DNA of 64,000 nt from Symbiodinium natans (taxonomy: Eukaryota > Sar > Dinophyceae > Suessiales > Symbiodiniaceae): NCBI GenBank assembly GCA_905221605.1, contig CAJNDS010000003.1:660001-724000 (forward strand), given 5' to 3'. Position numbers and translations under genes: made by a program. Under the pieces are notes generated by a model. That model had not been told where the DNA came from and searched no databases. It was given only the letters and a program-made list of their open reading frames with translations. Of this stretch, positions 43,593 through 54,511 are shown piece after piece; within the stretch, counting starts at the first letter, position 1; every line of letters begins with the position of its first letter.

Positions 43593-43654
43593 GCATGTCG
43601 AGTGCCGTGTTATGGAGTTATGCCAGCATCCTTCGAAATCCTGCCGCCCAAAAC

Positions 43655-44340
43655 CCTTTCAGGAGCCGCTGATGCTGCTGATGCTCGCCCCCCTGGCCCC
43701 CAAAGAGAAACGAAGCCTCGATGATGCGCACCCTGGCCCCCCGCCCGGCCGCGCATCATGAGCATCAGCGGCTCCGGCCTCCAGGCATGCATGGCTTATA
43801 GGGGCATATGCCGGCCTCAAAACGGAAATGTCCGTAACAGCACGAAAACCACGGTATTTACAGCGATTTCTGTGTTTCCAAGCTCTCAGCCGCATCCGAA
43901 ACCCGAGACCCAACCCGCTGATGCTCATGATGCGCGCTCTTGCGGGGGTCCTTTGGGGTGGCCGATGCCACCCAAAAAACATCAACAACGCGTATTTGGC
44001 CAAAGTTGAAAAAGAGAGTCGATGATGCTCTCCGGGGTCGTTTTTGGGACCCCCCATGGGGCGCCCAAAAAATGCGTCCAGGAGCCCAAATTCGGTGGGA
44101 AATAGCGCGTTTTTCGCGATAAAAAATGTACCTGAAACATGATGCCCTTCGGAAGCCGCATTTGGAGCCAGATGTTGGGGAGCCAGCCAGGTCAGCGGCG
44201 TATGCGCCCCCCGGGGTAGCTAAAGCTAGGGCTGGCGCCTAACGGCGTCGGACCACGGGCGTGCCCGGATTTAAAAGCCTCCGGCTCAAGCCGCTGACCC
44301 CGCTGGAGCATAGTTGAAAGGTTTAAACGTGCTCGTCAGC
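43655..44340. other. unique region with short inverted repeats
   Basis: GCCGCTGATGCTGCTGATGC (near 43669) and GCATCATGAGCATCAGCGGC (near 43752) form an inverted pair; GCTGATGCTCATGATGCGCG recurs near 43917. Possible eroded mobile element. No gene called. Confidence 0.5.
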
Positions 44341-44385
44341 TCAAAGGATGCCAAAAAGTTGATTTGCTTGAGCCTCTGTGAAACG

Positions 44386-44642
44386 TTGGGGGGGGTAGGG
44401 GGTGGGGGGGGGGTGGGGGGGGGGTTGGGGGGGGGGTGGGTGGGGGGGGGTTGGGGGGGGGGTGGGGGGGGGTGGGGGGGCGGGGTGGGGGGGGGGTGGG
44501 GGGGGGGGGGGTGGGGGGGGTGGGGGCGGGTGGGGGGGGGGGGGGGTGGGGGTGGGGTGGGGGGGGGGGGGGGTGGGGGGGGGGGGTGGGGGGGGGTGGG
44601 GGGTGGGGGGGGTGGGGGGGGGGGGTGGGGGGGGGTGGGGGC
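44386..44642. repeat. G-rich (GGGGGGT)n tract
   Basis: About 250 bp of G with scattered T, C and A. Strong G-quadruplex potential on the + strand; Gly and Pro frames here are artefacts. Confidence 0.97.
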
Positions 44643-45127
44643 CCCGCGTTTTCACTCCCATCCAACACGGCCAGGGACCCTAAACCCTAAACCCTAAAGC
44701 CCTAAACGTAAGCCTTAAGTTTACGGCCAGGGGGTCAAGGTTTTGGTGTCGGGTGCTTCAGGCTTGTAAAGGGCGGTGTTCGCCAGGTAGAGGGGTTTAA
44801 GCGGGTTTTAGTGTTTCCGGATGGGTTTTTTTGAGGGCTTAGGGTGTGGGGGGGAGGGAGGTCGTTGGTTCGGGGTTTAGGGTTTCGGGGAATCGACAAG
44901 CAGACGCCAAAACTCCAACCCTCCCCCCCCTCCCGCCCATTCCCTGAAAGGTTTAGGGCAGAACCCTAATGCCCCAAACCGTAAACCCGAAACCCAAAGC
45001 CCTAAACCCCAAACCCTAAACCCTAAACCCTAAACCCTAAACCCTCGACCCTAGACCCTAAACCCTAAACCCTAAACCCCCCCCCCCCCTAATGGGGACT
45101 TCCGTTGTTGCTTCGCAGATTTCGCAG

Positions 45128-45177
45128 GCCCCACCTGTGTCCAAGAGCGCGCCGTCCGTGTCGTCGGTGGCATCCGG
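45128..45177 (+). CDS. chain 4 exon 5
   Basis: TTTCGCAG|G acceptor, GC donor at 45178-45179. Reads APPVSKSAPSVSSVAS plus two bases. Confidence 0.5.
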
Positions 45178-45344
45178 GCCGCGCCTTGGCTTCAGGGGCT
45201 TTGAGGTTTAGGGTTTAGGTTTTAGGGTTTAGGGTTTAGGGCTTTAAGGTTTAGGGTTTAGGGTTTAGGGTTTCGGTGTAGGGATTTTGGGGTTTTGGGA
45301 TTTAGGGTTTAGGGGTTTAGGGGTTTTGGGGGGATTTAGGGATT

Positions 45345-45618
45345 TAGGGATTCAGGGATTTAGGGATTTAGGGATTTAGGGATTTAGGGATTTAGGGATT
45401 TAGGGATTTAGGGATTTAGGGATTTAGGGATTTAGGGATTTAGGGATTTAGGGATTTAGGGATTTAGGGATTTAGGGATTTAGGGATTTAGGGATTTAGG
45501 GATTTAGGGATTTAGGGATTTAGGGATTTAGGGATTTAGGGATTTAGGGATTTAGGGATTTAGGGATTTAGGGATTTAGGGATTTAGGGATTTAGGGATT
45601 TAGGGATTTAGGGTTTAG
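45345..45618 (+). repeat. (TTTAGGGA)n 8-mer array
   Basis: About 33 nearly perfect copies of an 8-bp derivative of the telomere unit, embedded in ordinary TTTAGGG-like DNA in a chain 4 intron. Confidence 0.97.
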
Positions 45619-46326
45619 GGATTTTGGAGTTTGGGATGTAGGGTTTGGGGTTTAGGGTTTAGGGTAGTTTAGGGGTTGGGGTTTTGAAGCCGGGCTCATT
45701 TCAATGCATTGCAAACCCGGGTTCAGGGTTTAGGGTTTAGGGTTTAGGGTTTAGGGTACATAGGGTACAGTGTATGTACGAGGTGCCGTTTCGGGATACA
45801 GCGGTAGTGACTCATATATGCAGGGTTTTGTCCCCGAAGGTTTACAGGCTGAAGCCCAACCCTTACATCCTACATTTAAACCCTAAACCCTAAACCCTAT
45901 AAACCCTATAAACCCTATAAACCCTATAAACCCTAAACCCTAAACCCTAAACCCTGAACCGACTCCCAGTGGCACTCTTGCTCCCTTTCTTTCGTGGGAT
46001 TAGGCTAACTTGCAACCTCGGGCTAAACCCTGAACCGTAAACTCTGAACCCTGCACCCCTGTCAGGTCGTTGGGTTTAGGGTTCAGGGTTCAGGGTTTAG
46101 GGTTTAGGGTTTAGGGTTTAGGGTTTAATTAAAGTTTAGGGTTTAGCCCACTCACTTCGAGCATGCCGTTGCATGTGTCGAGGGTTTAGGGGCTTGGAGT
46201 TTGCGGTTCACGGCCTCTCCATCGCTGTTCTTAGCGACTTGGGGCCATGGCATTGTTGATGCCTACCAGGGTTTAGGGTTTAGGGTTTAGGGTTTCGGGT
46301 TTACTAGCGAAGTTTAAACATCTTAG

Positions 46327-46381
46327 CACCGCGCCAGCTACCGGAGATGAGTCCGCAGAAGAGAAAGCGCCTGAAGTATAG
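46327..46381 (+). CDS. alternative terminal exon of chain 4
   Basis: Acceptor CTTAG| followed by C, phase compatible with 45177. Reads TAPATGDESAEEKAPEV and TAG at 46379-46381. Either this ends the gene or it is skipped in favour of 46532, which fits the AG|G rule better. Confidence 0.35.
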
Positions 46382-46531
46382 AGGCCATATATAGGTTACC
46401 CCAAACCATATACCCTAAACCCTAAACCCTAATCCCTAAACCCCAAACCCTAAACCCTAAACCCTAGACCCTAAACCCTAGACCCTAAACCCCAATCCAA
46501 CATGAGCTTACAAGTGGACCCCTCAACTGAG

Positions 46532-46595
46532 GCCCAAGAAGGCGGCGCCCTCGCCTGCGCCGAAGAAGGCGGGCGCACAGTTTGGGGGAGCAACG
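46532..46595 (+). CDS. chain 4 exon 6
   Basis: CAACTGAG|G acceptor, GC donor at 46596-46597. Reads PKKAAPSPAPKKAGAQFGGA then T; Ala/Pro/Lys-rich. Confidence 0.5.
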
Positions 46596-46981
46596 GCCGG
46601 AGGGGGGGATGGGATCCAACTTCTACATTTTAAATTTGGGGTTTAGGGTTTAGGGTTTAGGGTTGAGGGTCCTGGGATTCCAATTCTTCCATGTATGAAT
46701 TCAGTCAGGCCCAACATCGGCCCTGCAACGGTTGAGGGTTTTGGCCCCTGAGGGGTTAAAGTCAAGGCCCACACACCATGCCACTGGCGCGCTGAATAAG
46801 GGGAAAGCCCTGCAAAACCTAAAAATAGTAGAAGTGCTATTAGTGCTATAGGCCTTAAGACGCCGGACGACCTAAAATTTCTAAAAGCCCCCGCCCCCAG
46901 AACAAAGAAACCTAACCCTAAATTCCTAAATTTCCAGCAGCCCTCAAACCCCCTGATCCGTAAACCTAAAACCTTATGTCC

Positions 46982-47216
46982 CTAAACCCTAAACCCTAAA
47001 CCCTAAACCCTAAACCCTAAACCCTAAACCCTAAACCCTAAACCCTAAACCCTAAACCCTAAACCCTAAACCCTTAAACCTAAACCCTAAACCCTAAACC
47101 CTAAACCCTAAACCCTAAACCCTAAACCCTAAACCCTAAACCCTAAACCCTAAACCCTAAACCCTAAACCCTAAACCCTAAACCCTAAACCCTAAACCCT
47201 AAACCCTAAACCCTAA
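46982..47216 (-). repeat. (CCCTAAA)33
   Basis: Long tract with one CCCTTAAACCTAAA interruption, followed to 47690 by degenerate units. Confidence 0.97.
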
Positions 47217-47718
47217 CGCAAACCCTAAGCTCCAAAGCCTAAATCCTCTGTCCTAAGCCCTAAATCCCGAAACCCTAACCCTCAAAATCATTAAACCCTA
47301 AACCCTGAACCCCAAAACCCTCAAGCCCTAAACCCTAAAGCCTTTACACCCCGAACTCCTCAATTCCTAAACCCTAAATTTTTAAACCCCTGACCCTGAA
47401 GCCCGAAGCCCTAAACCCCGAAACTGAAACTTTCTAAGCCCTAAACCTTTAACCTCAAACCCTCAATCCCTAAACCCCCAAGGCTGAAGCGATGGAGCCC
47501 TAAACCCCAAACCCCAAGCCCCAAACCCCAAACGCAAACCCAAACCCTAAACCCTAAACCCCAAACCCTAAACCCTAAACCCTAAACCCTAAACCCTAAA
47601 CCCTAAACCCTAAACCCTAAGCCCTAAACCCTAAACCCAAAACACAAAACCCCAAACCCCAAACCCTAAGCTAAACCTTAAAACCCCAGGCTAAACCCTG
47701 AACCTGGAACTTGGGCAG

Positions 47719-47766
47719 GCATCGAGCGCCTGCTCGTCGCCCACGCCGGGCGATGTGGGGCGCCTG
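47719..47766 (+). CDS. chain 4 exon 7
   Basis: TTGGGCAG|G acceptor, GT donor at 47767-47768. Reads ASSACSSPTPGDVGRL. Confidence 0.5.
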
Positions 47767-48353
47767 GTACAAGGTTTTAGGGTTTAGGGTTTAGGGTTTA
47801 GGGTTTAGGGTTTAGGGTTTAGGTTTTAGCACACGGTTTGGGTGGTTTTGGGTTGCTAGGGTTTATGGGGCATCTGGGGTTTATAGGGTTTATAGGATCT
47901 TGCAGCACTTCGTGTAGGGTTTTAGGGTTTAGGGTCGAGGTTCTGGGGTTGAGGGGTTATAGGGTTTGGGGTTTAGGGTTTTGGTTCTGAGGGATTTTGG
48001 GGCCGTAGAGATCCAGGTGTGAAGGGTTTGAGGGCTTGTGTAACGGGTGCGGAGGTGCGGGCGGGGGCGGATATAAGGTTCGGACCCTACCCCCCTAAAA
48101 CCTTAAACCCTAAACCCTAAACCCTAAACTCTAAACCCTAAGCCCCACACGGCGCAGTTCGCCGTTCGATCTTCGCGGGAACACTCTTTCAAAATCTCTC
48201 TCTGCAGCCCGCCCTCCCCACCCGAATGGCGAAAGCATCTATCTGTACATTCTACTATACACACACACAACGGCATCCATATGTTACCAGAACCCCTAAC
48301 CCCCAAACCCTAAACCCGAAACCCCAAACCCTAATTAAACTTTAATCCCCAAA

Positions 48354-49005
48354 CCCTAAACCCTAAACCCCAAAACCCTAAACCCTAAACCCCAAACCCT
48401 AAACCCGAATCCCCAAACCCTAAACCCTAAACCCTAAACCCTAAACCCTAAACCCTAAACCCTAAACCCTAAACCCTAAACCCTAAACCCTAAACCCTAA
48501 ACCCTAAACCCGAAACCTTAGCCACCACCCGGGGTGTTCGGGCTTGGGTCTCAGGCCACGCCAAGCCACAGACCGTCCTCGGGCGCGAAGGCCCGGCATC
48601 GATGTCAGGGTGTAGGGTTCAGGGTTTAGGGTTTAGGGTTTAGGGCTTAAACCCTAAGCCCTAAACCCGGAAATGCTGAAGCCCTGCAAGCCTTAAACCC
48701 GAAGCCCTAGACAAACCCCAAACCCCAAACCCCAAACCCCAAACCCCAAACCCCAAACCCCAAACCCCAAACCCCAAACCCCAAACCCCAAACCCTAAAC
48801 CCAACACCCTCAACCCTAAACCCAAAACCCCAAACCCCCCCAAACCCTAACCCTAAAACCTAAACCCTAAACCCTAAACCTAAACCCTAAACCCTAAACC
48901 CTAAACCCTAAACCCTAACCCTAAACCCTAAGCCCTAAACCCTAAACCCTAAACCCTAAACCCTAAACCCTAAACCCTAAACCCTAAACCCTAAACACTA
49001 AACAA
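48354..49005 (-). repeat. CCCTAAA tracts and (CCCCAAA)11 block
   Basis: Pure CCCTAAA at 48418-48512, CCCCAAA at 48714-48793, CCCTAAA at 48840-49005; exon 48555-48590 lies between. Confidence 0.95.
48555..48590 (+). CDS. chain 4 exon 8
   Basis: GTCTCAG|G acceptor, GC donor at 48591-48592. Reads ATPSHRPSSGAK. Confidence 0.5.
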
Positions 49006-49061
49006 ACCCTTGAGCCCTAAACCCAGAACCCTAAACATGCGCTCAAGCCTTCCCTGGTCAG

Positions 49062-49097
49062 GCCAAGTTTGGCGGCGGCGTGCCGACTCCCCGGAAG
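49062..49097 (+). CDS. chain 4 exon 9
   Basis: CTGGTCAG|G acceptor, GC donor at 49098-49099. Reads AKFGGGVPTPRK. Confidence 0.5.
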
Positions 49098-49124
49098 GCG
49101 AGCTGTCAGCAGGACTCAGGTTGG

Positions 49125-49290
49125 GTTTAGGGTTCAGGGTTCAGGGTTCAGGGTTTATGGTTTAGGGTTTAGGGTTTAGGGTTTAGGGTTTAGGGTTTAG
49201 GGTTTAGGGTTTAGGGTTTAGGCTTTAGGCTTTAGGGTTTAGGGTTTAGGGTTTAGGGTTTAGGGTTTAGGGTTTAGGGTTAGGGTTTTA
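49125..49290 (+). repeat. (TTTAGGG)n
   Basis: About 22 units directly after the chain 4 exon at 49062-49097. Confidence 0.97.
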
Positions 49291-49482
49291 GGACTCTAAG
49301 GATCGCAAGGGCTTTAAGGACGTAGTGTTTGTTGTTTTTTCAGGTTTTCATGTTCTGCGCCGCCCTCAGAAGTAGGGCAGGATGTGCCTGTAGAGGTTTA
49401 GGCTCGAAATGTTTAATGGATGCTCTTAGGGCGTCAGGTCAAGGGGTCCTAAGTGAATCCTGCAGGATGCCGTATATGGGGG

Positions 49483-49570
49483 TTTAGGGTTTAGGGTTTA
49501 GGGTTTAGGGTTTAGGGTTTAGGGTTTAGGGTTTAGGGTTTAGGGTTTAGGGTTTAGGGTTTAGGGTTTA
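49483..49570 (+). repeat. (TTTAGGG)12
   Basis: Pure; followed by a small imperfect hairpin (49571-49651). Confidence 0.97.
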
Positions 49571-49819
49571 CGATAATAAGGGTACCTTCTTGGGGTCCTT
49601 ATCATAAGGGGCTCTCACTATTTGGGGGTCTATGCCAGGGGTCCCTGATTATCACAAACTCCCACATAATTTTCAGGCATTTTTTTTCCAAAACCCAAGA
49701 CAAGCCGGAAGACCCAGAGGTTTGGGGGTTTTAGGGGCTTAGGGTTTTGGGGGGTGGGGGGTTTAAGTAGGGGTGTGGGGTGCTTAGGGGGAACTGCTTA
49801 GCACCCAGCCTTCTTGCAG

Positions 49820-49835
49820 GGCCGGGAAACGCCCA
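49820..49835 (+). CDS. chain 4 microexon
   Basis: TTCTTGCAG|G acceptor, GC donor at 49836-49837. Reads GRETP plus one base; phase fits the terminal exon. The open frame (GRETPSRAPQ) may extend further. Confidence 0.3.
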
Positions 49836-50188
49836 GCCGGGCGCCTCAGGGGAAGGGTTTAGGGTTTGGGGTTTGGGGTTTGGGGGCTAGGGTTTGGGGT
49901 TTACGGTTAGGGTTTACGGTTTAGGGCCAAGCACAAGTTCCCTAAGCCCTAGGCTCTGAAGCCTGAACCCTCTTGCGACCCTCAGTTCCCAACCCCAAAG
50001 GTTTAGGGTTTAGGGTTTGGGGTTTAGGGTTTAGGGTTTGCCGGAAAATTTCCCATGGGCATATTGCTGCATTAAGGGAACCCTAAGCCCTAAACCCTAA
50101 ACCCCAATTGAACCCTAAACCCTAAACTTATGAACCCTAAACCCATGGACCCTAAACTAATGAGAGCCCACTCTCCGAGCAGCTCTAG

Positions 50189-50340
50189 GAAAGGCACCAA
50201 GCAAAGATGCTGATGACAGGTACCGACACACCTTGAGACCCGAACCTCTAAAACCTTGCCCTGGCCGAGGTGACGACAAGATGTATGTGGGGGCCAATGC
50301 CTCACTTGCCGCCGAAGCAATAGTTGAGGGTCTACAGTAA
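50189..50340 (+). CDS. chain 4 terminal exon
   Basis: GCTCTAG|G acceptor. Reads KAPSKDADDRYRHTLRPEPL, continues KPCPGRGDDKMYVGANASLA and ends AAEAIVEGLQ with TAA at 50338-50340. It is the longest clean exon in the window. A minus-strand frame over it is a shadow. Confidence 0.55.
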
Positions 50341-50696
50341 ACCCCTAAAAGTTGGAAACCTTTTAAGGACAAATAGTGCTGGGATTCCCTATACTTGACT
50401 CTTGGGATTGAGGCTATTGAGTTTGCAGTTTTTTGGCTTCTCTATAGGGTTTAATGTCCAGGGTTTCGGGTTTAGGCTTCCAGGGTCTGAGGTCGCTACG
50501 GTTTCAGGGCTTGGCAGCTTCATGCTGCGTGCGTTAGTGTTGCAGCGTGTTGCCTTTGAAAGTCCTGGTTGACGTGCGTCTTGGCCTTGTTACCGTAAAC
50601 GCAACCCTGAAAGTTAAACCCTATATATAAGCCCTAATCCCGAAACCCAACACCCTAAAACCCCGAAACCCTGAATCCCAAGCCTTGTTGATGCAG

Positions 50697-50740
50697 GGGC
50701 TATGCCAAGTACTGTTTGTCCTTCAGGACGGGCTCAAGGG
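50697..50740 (+). CDS. unassigned candidate exon
   Basis: TGATGCAG|G acceptor. Open as GLCQVLFVLQDGLKG or GYAKYCLSFRTGSR; phase unknown. Confidence 0.25.
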
Positions 50741-51236
50741 TACGTATAAACCCCAATTCTGGCTGTACTTGTAACCTACTTAGGGACTTCGGGGTCTGAT
50801 AAGTATAAACCCTAAACCCTAAATCCTTAACCATACAGCTATAATTGTGGTTATCAGTACCCGTGAACCTCCAAAGAGGGGGGGTGGAAGAACATCTGAG
50901 TTTGCTGGGCTTGGCATTGGCGGGCCTTCGGAGTTTTGGAGGGCTTCGGGTTTATAGGGTCCAAGGTTTAGGGCTTAGGGTTTAGGGCTTAGGGTTTAGG
51001 GCTTAGGGTTCGGGTTTAGGTCCCTAAACCGTAAACCGTAAACCCTAAGCGCTAAACCCTAAATCCTAAACCCTAAGTTCCAGAATTCGAAGCTTGGAGT
51101 TTTGAAGCCCTAAACCCTTTAACCCCTACACCCCAAAACCCCTAAGTCCCCAAGCCTCTGAGACCATAAACCTGCCGGTTTGGGTTTAGGGTTTAGCGTT
51201 TACGGCTTTCGGTTCAGGGTTTAGGGTTTAGGGGTT

Positions 51237-51241
51237 GGGGT

Positions 51242-51280
<39 letters not shown>

Positions 51281-51360
51281 GGTTTAGGGTTTAGGGTTTA
51301 GGGTTTAGGGTTTAGGGTTTAGGGTTTAGGGTTTAGGGTTTAGGGTTTAGGGTTTAGGGT
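51237..51360 (+). repeat. (GGGTTGA)7 then (TTTAGGG)n
   Basis: A GGGTTGA variant block precedes standard units. Confidence 0.95.
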
Positions 51361-51388
51361 GTACGCCCTAAGCCCTAAGCCGCACGAG

Positions 51389-51425
51389 GATCGCGTGAAG
51401 CTGAAGGGCCCACCTGTTCGCTTCG
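51389..51425 (+). CDS. chain 5 exon 1 (first seen)
   Basis: GCACGAG|G acceptor, GT donor at 51426-51427. Reads DRVKLKGPPVRF plus one base. Confidence 0.5.
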
Positions 51426-51747
51426 GTGAGGCCTGCGGATTTTGGGGAGGGGTTGCAGGGCTCCAGGGCTTGAGGGCGTGAGGGCTTTGAGGGCTAGGTT
51501 TAGGGTTTAGGGTTTTTCGGGTTTACTGGGTTTTAGGGTTTAGGGTTTTAGGGTTTAGGGTTTAGGGTTTAGGGTTGAGGGTTGAGGGTTGAGGGTTGAG
51601 GGTTTAGGGTGTATAGGGCTTGGAGTGCAGAGTTCAGCCCTGAACCCTGAACCCTCAAACCTAAACCACTTCGATGCGGGGTTTGGGCTTCGGAGATTCA
51701 GGGCTGAAGTTTGGGGTTTTAGAGTGCGGGCTATAATGTGTGTGCAT

Positions 51748-51812
51748 TATATATATATATATGTATGTATACGTATATGTATATATATATATATATGTAT
51801 ATACGTGTATGG
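51748..51812. repeat. (TA)n/TATG microsatellite
   Basis: AT-rich run with TATGTATACG interruptions. Confidence 0.9.
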
Positions 51813-51849
51813 TGCATAAAGGTGCTGGTGGGCAGGTCTAGGGCTTCGG

Positions 51850-52208
51850 GTTCGAGGTTTAAGGGTTTGACGTCCTTGCGCTGAGCTTTCTTAAAGTGCC
51901 CGGCAAAGCGGGCCTCAGGACAGGCACGGGTTGAATATGTCGCAGGCCCAAAGCGACATAGGTGTTGATGTGAATGATTTTCCCTTTGTGGGTGCCCTTC
52001 TGGCTGTGGACTCCCCACACAGTTTCGGGTAGAGAGAAAAGGACGCTGATTTAGGTCAACCCCCCCACCCACCCACATCCGGGATTTGCTGCTTGACCTG
52101 CTCTCGCACGATGTCTTCTGCAGCCTTTTTTAAAGCAACTCGTTTAGCGCTGTCCGGCAAAAACTGCCACAGCGAAGAGGGTTGCAGCAGCATGGTAGGT
52201 TGCAGGGG
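51850..52208 (-). pseudogene. minus-strand coding relic
   Basis: From an ATG at 52195-52193 (minus) the frame reads MLLQPSSLWQFLPDSAKRVA and on through KKAAEDIVREQVKQQIPD. It breaks near a poly-G run (52055-52066) and resumes in another frame with WGVHSQKGTHKGKIIHINTY to a stop near 51855. It opposes the direction of all chain exons and is likely a frameshifted mobile-element or gene relic inside an intron. Confidence 0.45.
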
Positions 52209-52382
52209 CACTATGGGCTTTGCCGCTCCTGACACCTAGGCCCTAAACCCCCTAGCCCGGCACACCCCTCAACCCTACGTAGCCCAAGCCCCTGGCACAT
52301 CTACGCAATGGACCTCTCAGTCAGCCAACCCCCCTAAGGCCAACGGCCTTGCTACTCCTTTAAAAGAAGACCATCTGGTGTG

Positions 52383-52502
52383 TAGGGTTTAGGGTTTAGG
52401 GTTTAGGGTTTAGGGTTTAGGGTTTAGGCTTTAGGCTTTAGGCTTTAGGCTTTAGGCTTTAGGCTTTAGGGTTTAGGGTTTAGGGTTTAGGGTTTAGGGT
52501 TT
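52383..52502 (+). repeat. (TTTAGGG)n with (GGCTTTA)7 block
   Basis: A variant sub-array inside a standard tract directly before the 52510 exon. Confidence 0.95.
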
Positions 52503-52509
52503 GGTGCAG

Positions 52510-52601
52510 GTTGTTTTGAGAAAGCCTGCTGGTTCCGCGCCATGACATCGACGCTGGTGCATGTCAGTGATGACGCCATGCGGACCATCCAAAATCTCCA
52601 G
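52510..52601 (+). CDS. chain 5 exon 2
   Basis: TGGTGCAG|G acceptor, GC donor at 52602-52603. Reads CFEKACWFRAMTSTLVHVSD then DAMRTIQNLQ. The ATG at 52542 could be a start in an alternative model. Confidence 0.55.
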
Positions 52602-52796
52602 GCAGGGATGCCTCATTTAAAAAGGGTTTAGGGTTTAGGGTTCAGGGTTCAGGGTTCAGGGTTTAGGGTTTAGGGTTTAGGGTTTAGGGTCTAACGGGGC
52701 TTTCAAAGGGCACTCGATTCGGTGTTGCGAGATGTTGCAAGTTGGCCAGGCCTTGCCTCAAGCCCTAAACCCTGACCTTTTACCCTGAACCATAAG

Positions 52797-53045
52797 CCCC
52801 AAAACCCCAAAACCCCAAAACCCCAAAACCCCAAAACCCCAAAACCCCAAAACCCCAAAACCCCAAAATCCCAAAATCCCAAAACCCCAAAACCCCAAAA
52901 CCCCAAAACCCCAAAACCCCAAAACCCCAAAACCCCACAACCCCAAAACCCCAAAACCCCAAACCCCCAAAACCCCAAGACCCCAAGACCCCAAGACCCC
53001 AAGACCCCAAGACCCCAAGACCCCAAGACCCCAAGACCCCAAACC
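52797..53045 (-). repeat. (CCCCAAAA)n then (CCCCAAGA)n
   Basis: About 21 copies of an 8-mer, then nine copies carrying an A-to-G change. Minus-strand (GVLGFWGF)-type frames are artefacts. Confidence 0.97.
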
Positions 53046-53055
53046 CTAAAGCCAG

Positions 53056-53124
53056 CTCCGCCTCCCATTTGCATCAGAGCCTGATGCCGGGCCCACACTT
53101 GTCATGTGCCAAAGCTGCGAAAAA
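53056..53124 (+). CDS. chain 5 exon 3 with CxxC pair
   Basis: AGCCAG| acceptor followed by C, GT donor at 53125-53126. In chain phase reads LRLPFASEPDAGPTLVMCQS then CEK, with a CxxC that could be half a zinc site. Another frame (SASHLHQSLMPGPHLSCAKA) is also open. Confidence 0.4.
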
Positions 53125-53330
53125 GTCAAACTGGGAGGGTTTTAGGGCTTAGGGGATTAGGCTTTAGGGTTTAGGGTGGATTGGGGTTTAGGGTTTAGGG
53201 TTTAGGGTTTAGGATTTAGGGTTTAGGGTTTAGGGATTAGGGTTTGGGGTTTAGGGTTTAGGGTTTAGGGTTTAGGGTTTAGGGCTTGGGATACCCCCGG
53301 AAAGCGTGAGACACCCTCAGCATTCCGCAG

Positions 53331-53408
53331 GCCTTCTCGTACATCCCAAGGCCAAGCGAGGTGCCCCAGCCAAGCCGCCATAAACCGCAAACCTCTACTG
53401 CTTTATAA
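53331..53408 (+). CDS. chain 5 exon 4, possibly terminal
   Basis: TTCCGCAG|G acceptor. In chain phase reads AFSYIPRPSEVPQPSRHKPQ to TAA at 53406-53408. All three frames are open for a while (one ends VHPKAKRGAPAKPP then stop), so frame is uncertain. Confidence 0.35.
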   Translation, partial: AFSYIPRPSEVPQPSRHKPQTSTAL

Positions 53409-53679
53409 TGCCCTAACACCAGAGTATGGTTAAAGGCAGCCCCCCCCCCCCCCCCCCCGAAGACCCCTAAACCAACCCCTAAACCTCCGAAAAAACTCCA
53501 AATCTTCAAGTCCACAACTCTAGACCCTAAACCCGAAAGCCTGAACCCTAAACTCTAACCCCCCCCCCCCCCCCATCCCTATAACCCTAAACTCTTGAAT
53601 CCTATGAACCCTAAAACCCTAGACTGTAAACCCCTAAGCCTCAACCCTAAACCCCTATGAACCCTAAACCCCTGAGCCC

Positions 53680-53812
53680 TAAACCCCTAAACCCCTAAAC
53701 CCCTAAACCCCTAAACCCCTAAACCCCTAAACCCCTAAACCCCTCACCCCTAAAACCCTAAACCCTAAACCCTAAACCCTAAACCCTAAACCCTAAACCC
53801 TAAACCCTAAAC
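53680..53812 (-). repeat. (CCCCTAAA)n then (CCCTAAA)n
   Basis: 8-mer block followed by the standard 7-mer. Confidence 0.95.
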
Positions 53813-53839
53813 CCCTCTGAGCCCTCGACTGCCTTGGAG

Positions 53840-53866
53840 GCCAAGCTGCGACGCGCCTCACAGCAG
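53840..53866 (+). CDS. chain 5 coiled-coil exon
   Basis: CTTGGAG|G acceptor, GC donor at 53867-53868. Reads AKLRRASQQ. Confidence 0.45.
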
Positions 53867-54511
53867 GCCAGGGAGGGGCCCTAGTCTCCGAGCCTAAAGG
53901 TGGCCAATTGGCCTTGGGGGTTTAGGGTTTAGGGTTTAGGGTTTAGTGTTTAGGGTTTAGGGTTTAGGGTTTGGGGTTTAGGGTGTAGGGTGTAGGGTGT
54001 AGGGTTTGGGGTTCGGGGGTTTGGGGTTTAGGGTTTTCGGGTTCGCCTTTTTGGTCTGGGGTGTTGGGCTTAGGCTTAGGGTTTAGGGCTCCATGGTTTG
54101 GGGTTGAGGGTTTAGGGTTTAGGGTTTAGGGTTTAGGGTTTAGGGCTCAAATGTCTTGAAGGATGATGCAGCCGACGGGTGGGCCACTGGGCCCTAAACC
54201 CTAAACTTCCTGAAGCTCTAGCCCTAAACCCCAAACCCTAAACCCCAAACCCCAAACCCTGAACCCGAAGCCCCAAGCCCTAAACCCTAAACCCTAAACC
54301 CCAAGCCCTAAACCCTAAACCCTGCTAAGCCCCCCCCCTAAACCAGCCCCCATGAGCCTTTCAAGTCTTTGTGGTACTTTACCGTAACTTTAGATCCTTA
54401 CCCTTTTTGGGTTTATTGGGTTTCTTAATAAGGTAACTAAACCCTAAACCCTAAACCCTAAACCCTAAACCCTAAACCCTAAACCCTCCTAAGTGCAGCC
54501 AAGAAGTGGAG

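Noticed and set aside
43094-43672. 192-codon + frame with poly-Gln and opposite-strand poly-Cys/Leu frames
   Set aside because: Entirely driven by the ACCGTGGAGGTG minisatellite and the CAA/CAAA/CG microsatellites.
44314-44697. Gly-rich and Pro-rich 80-127-codon frames on both strands
   Set aside because: Produced by the G/T low-complexity tract.
45345-45618. CRISPR-like array
   Set aside because: The 8-bp unit has no spacers; it is a simple satellite in eukaryotic DNA.
52703-53098. 130-codon minus frame of GVLGFWGF repeats
   Set aside because: Translation of the (CCCCAAAA)n array, not a protein.
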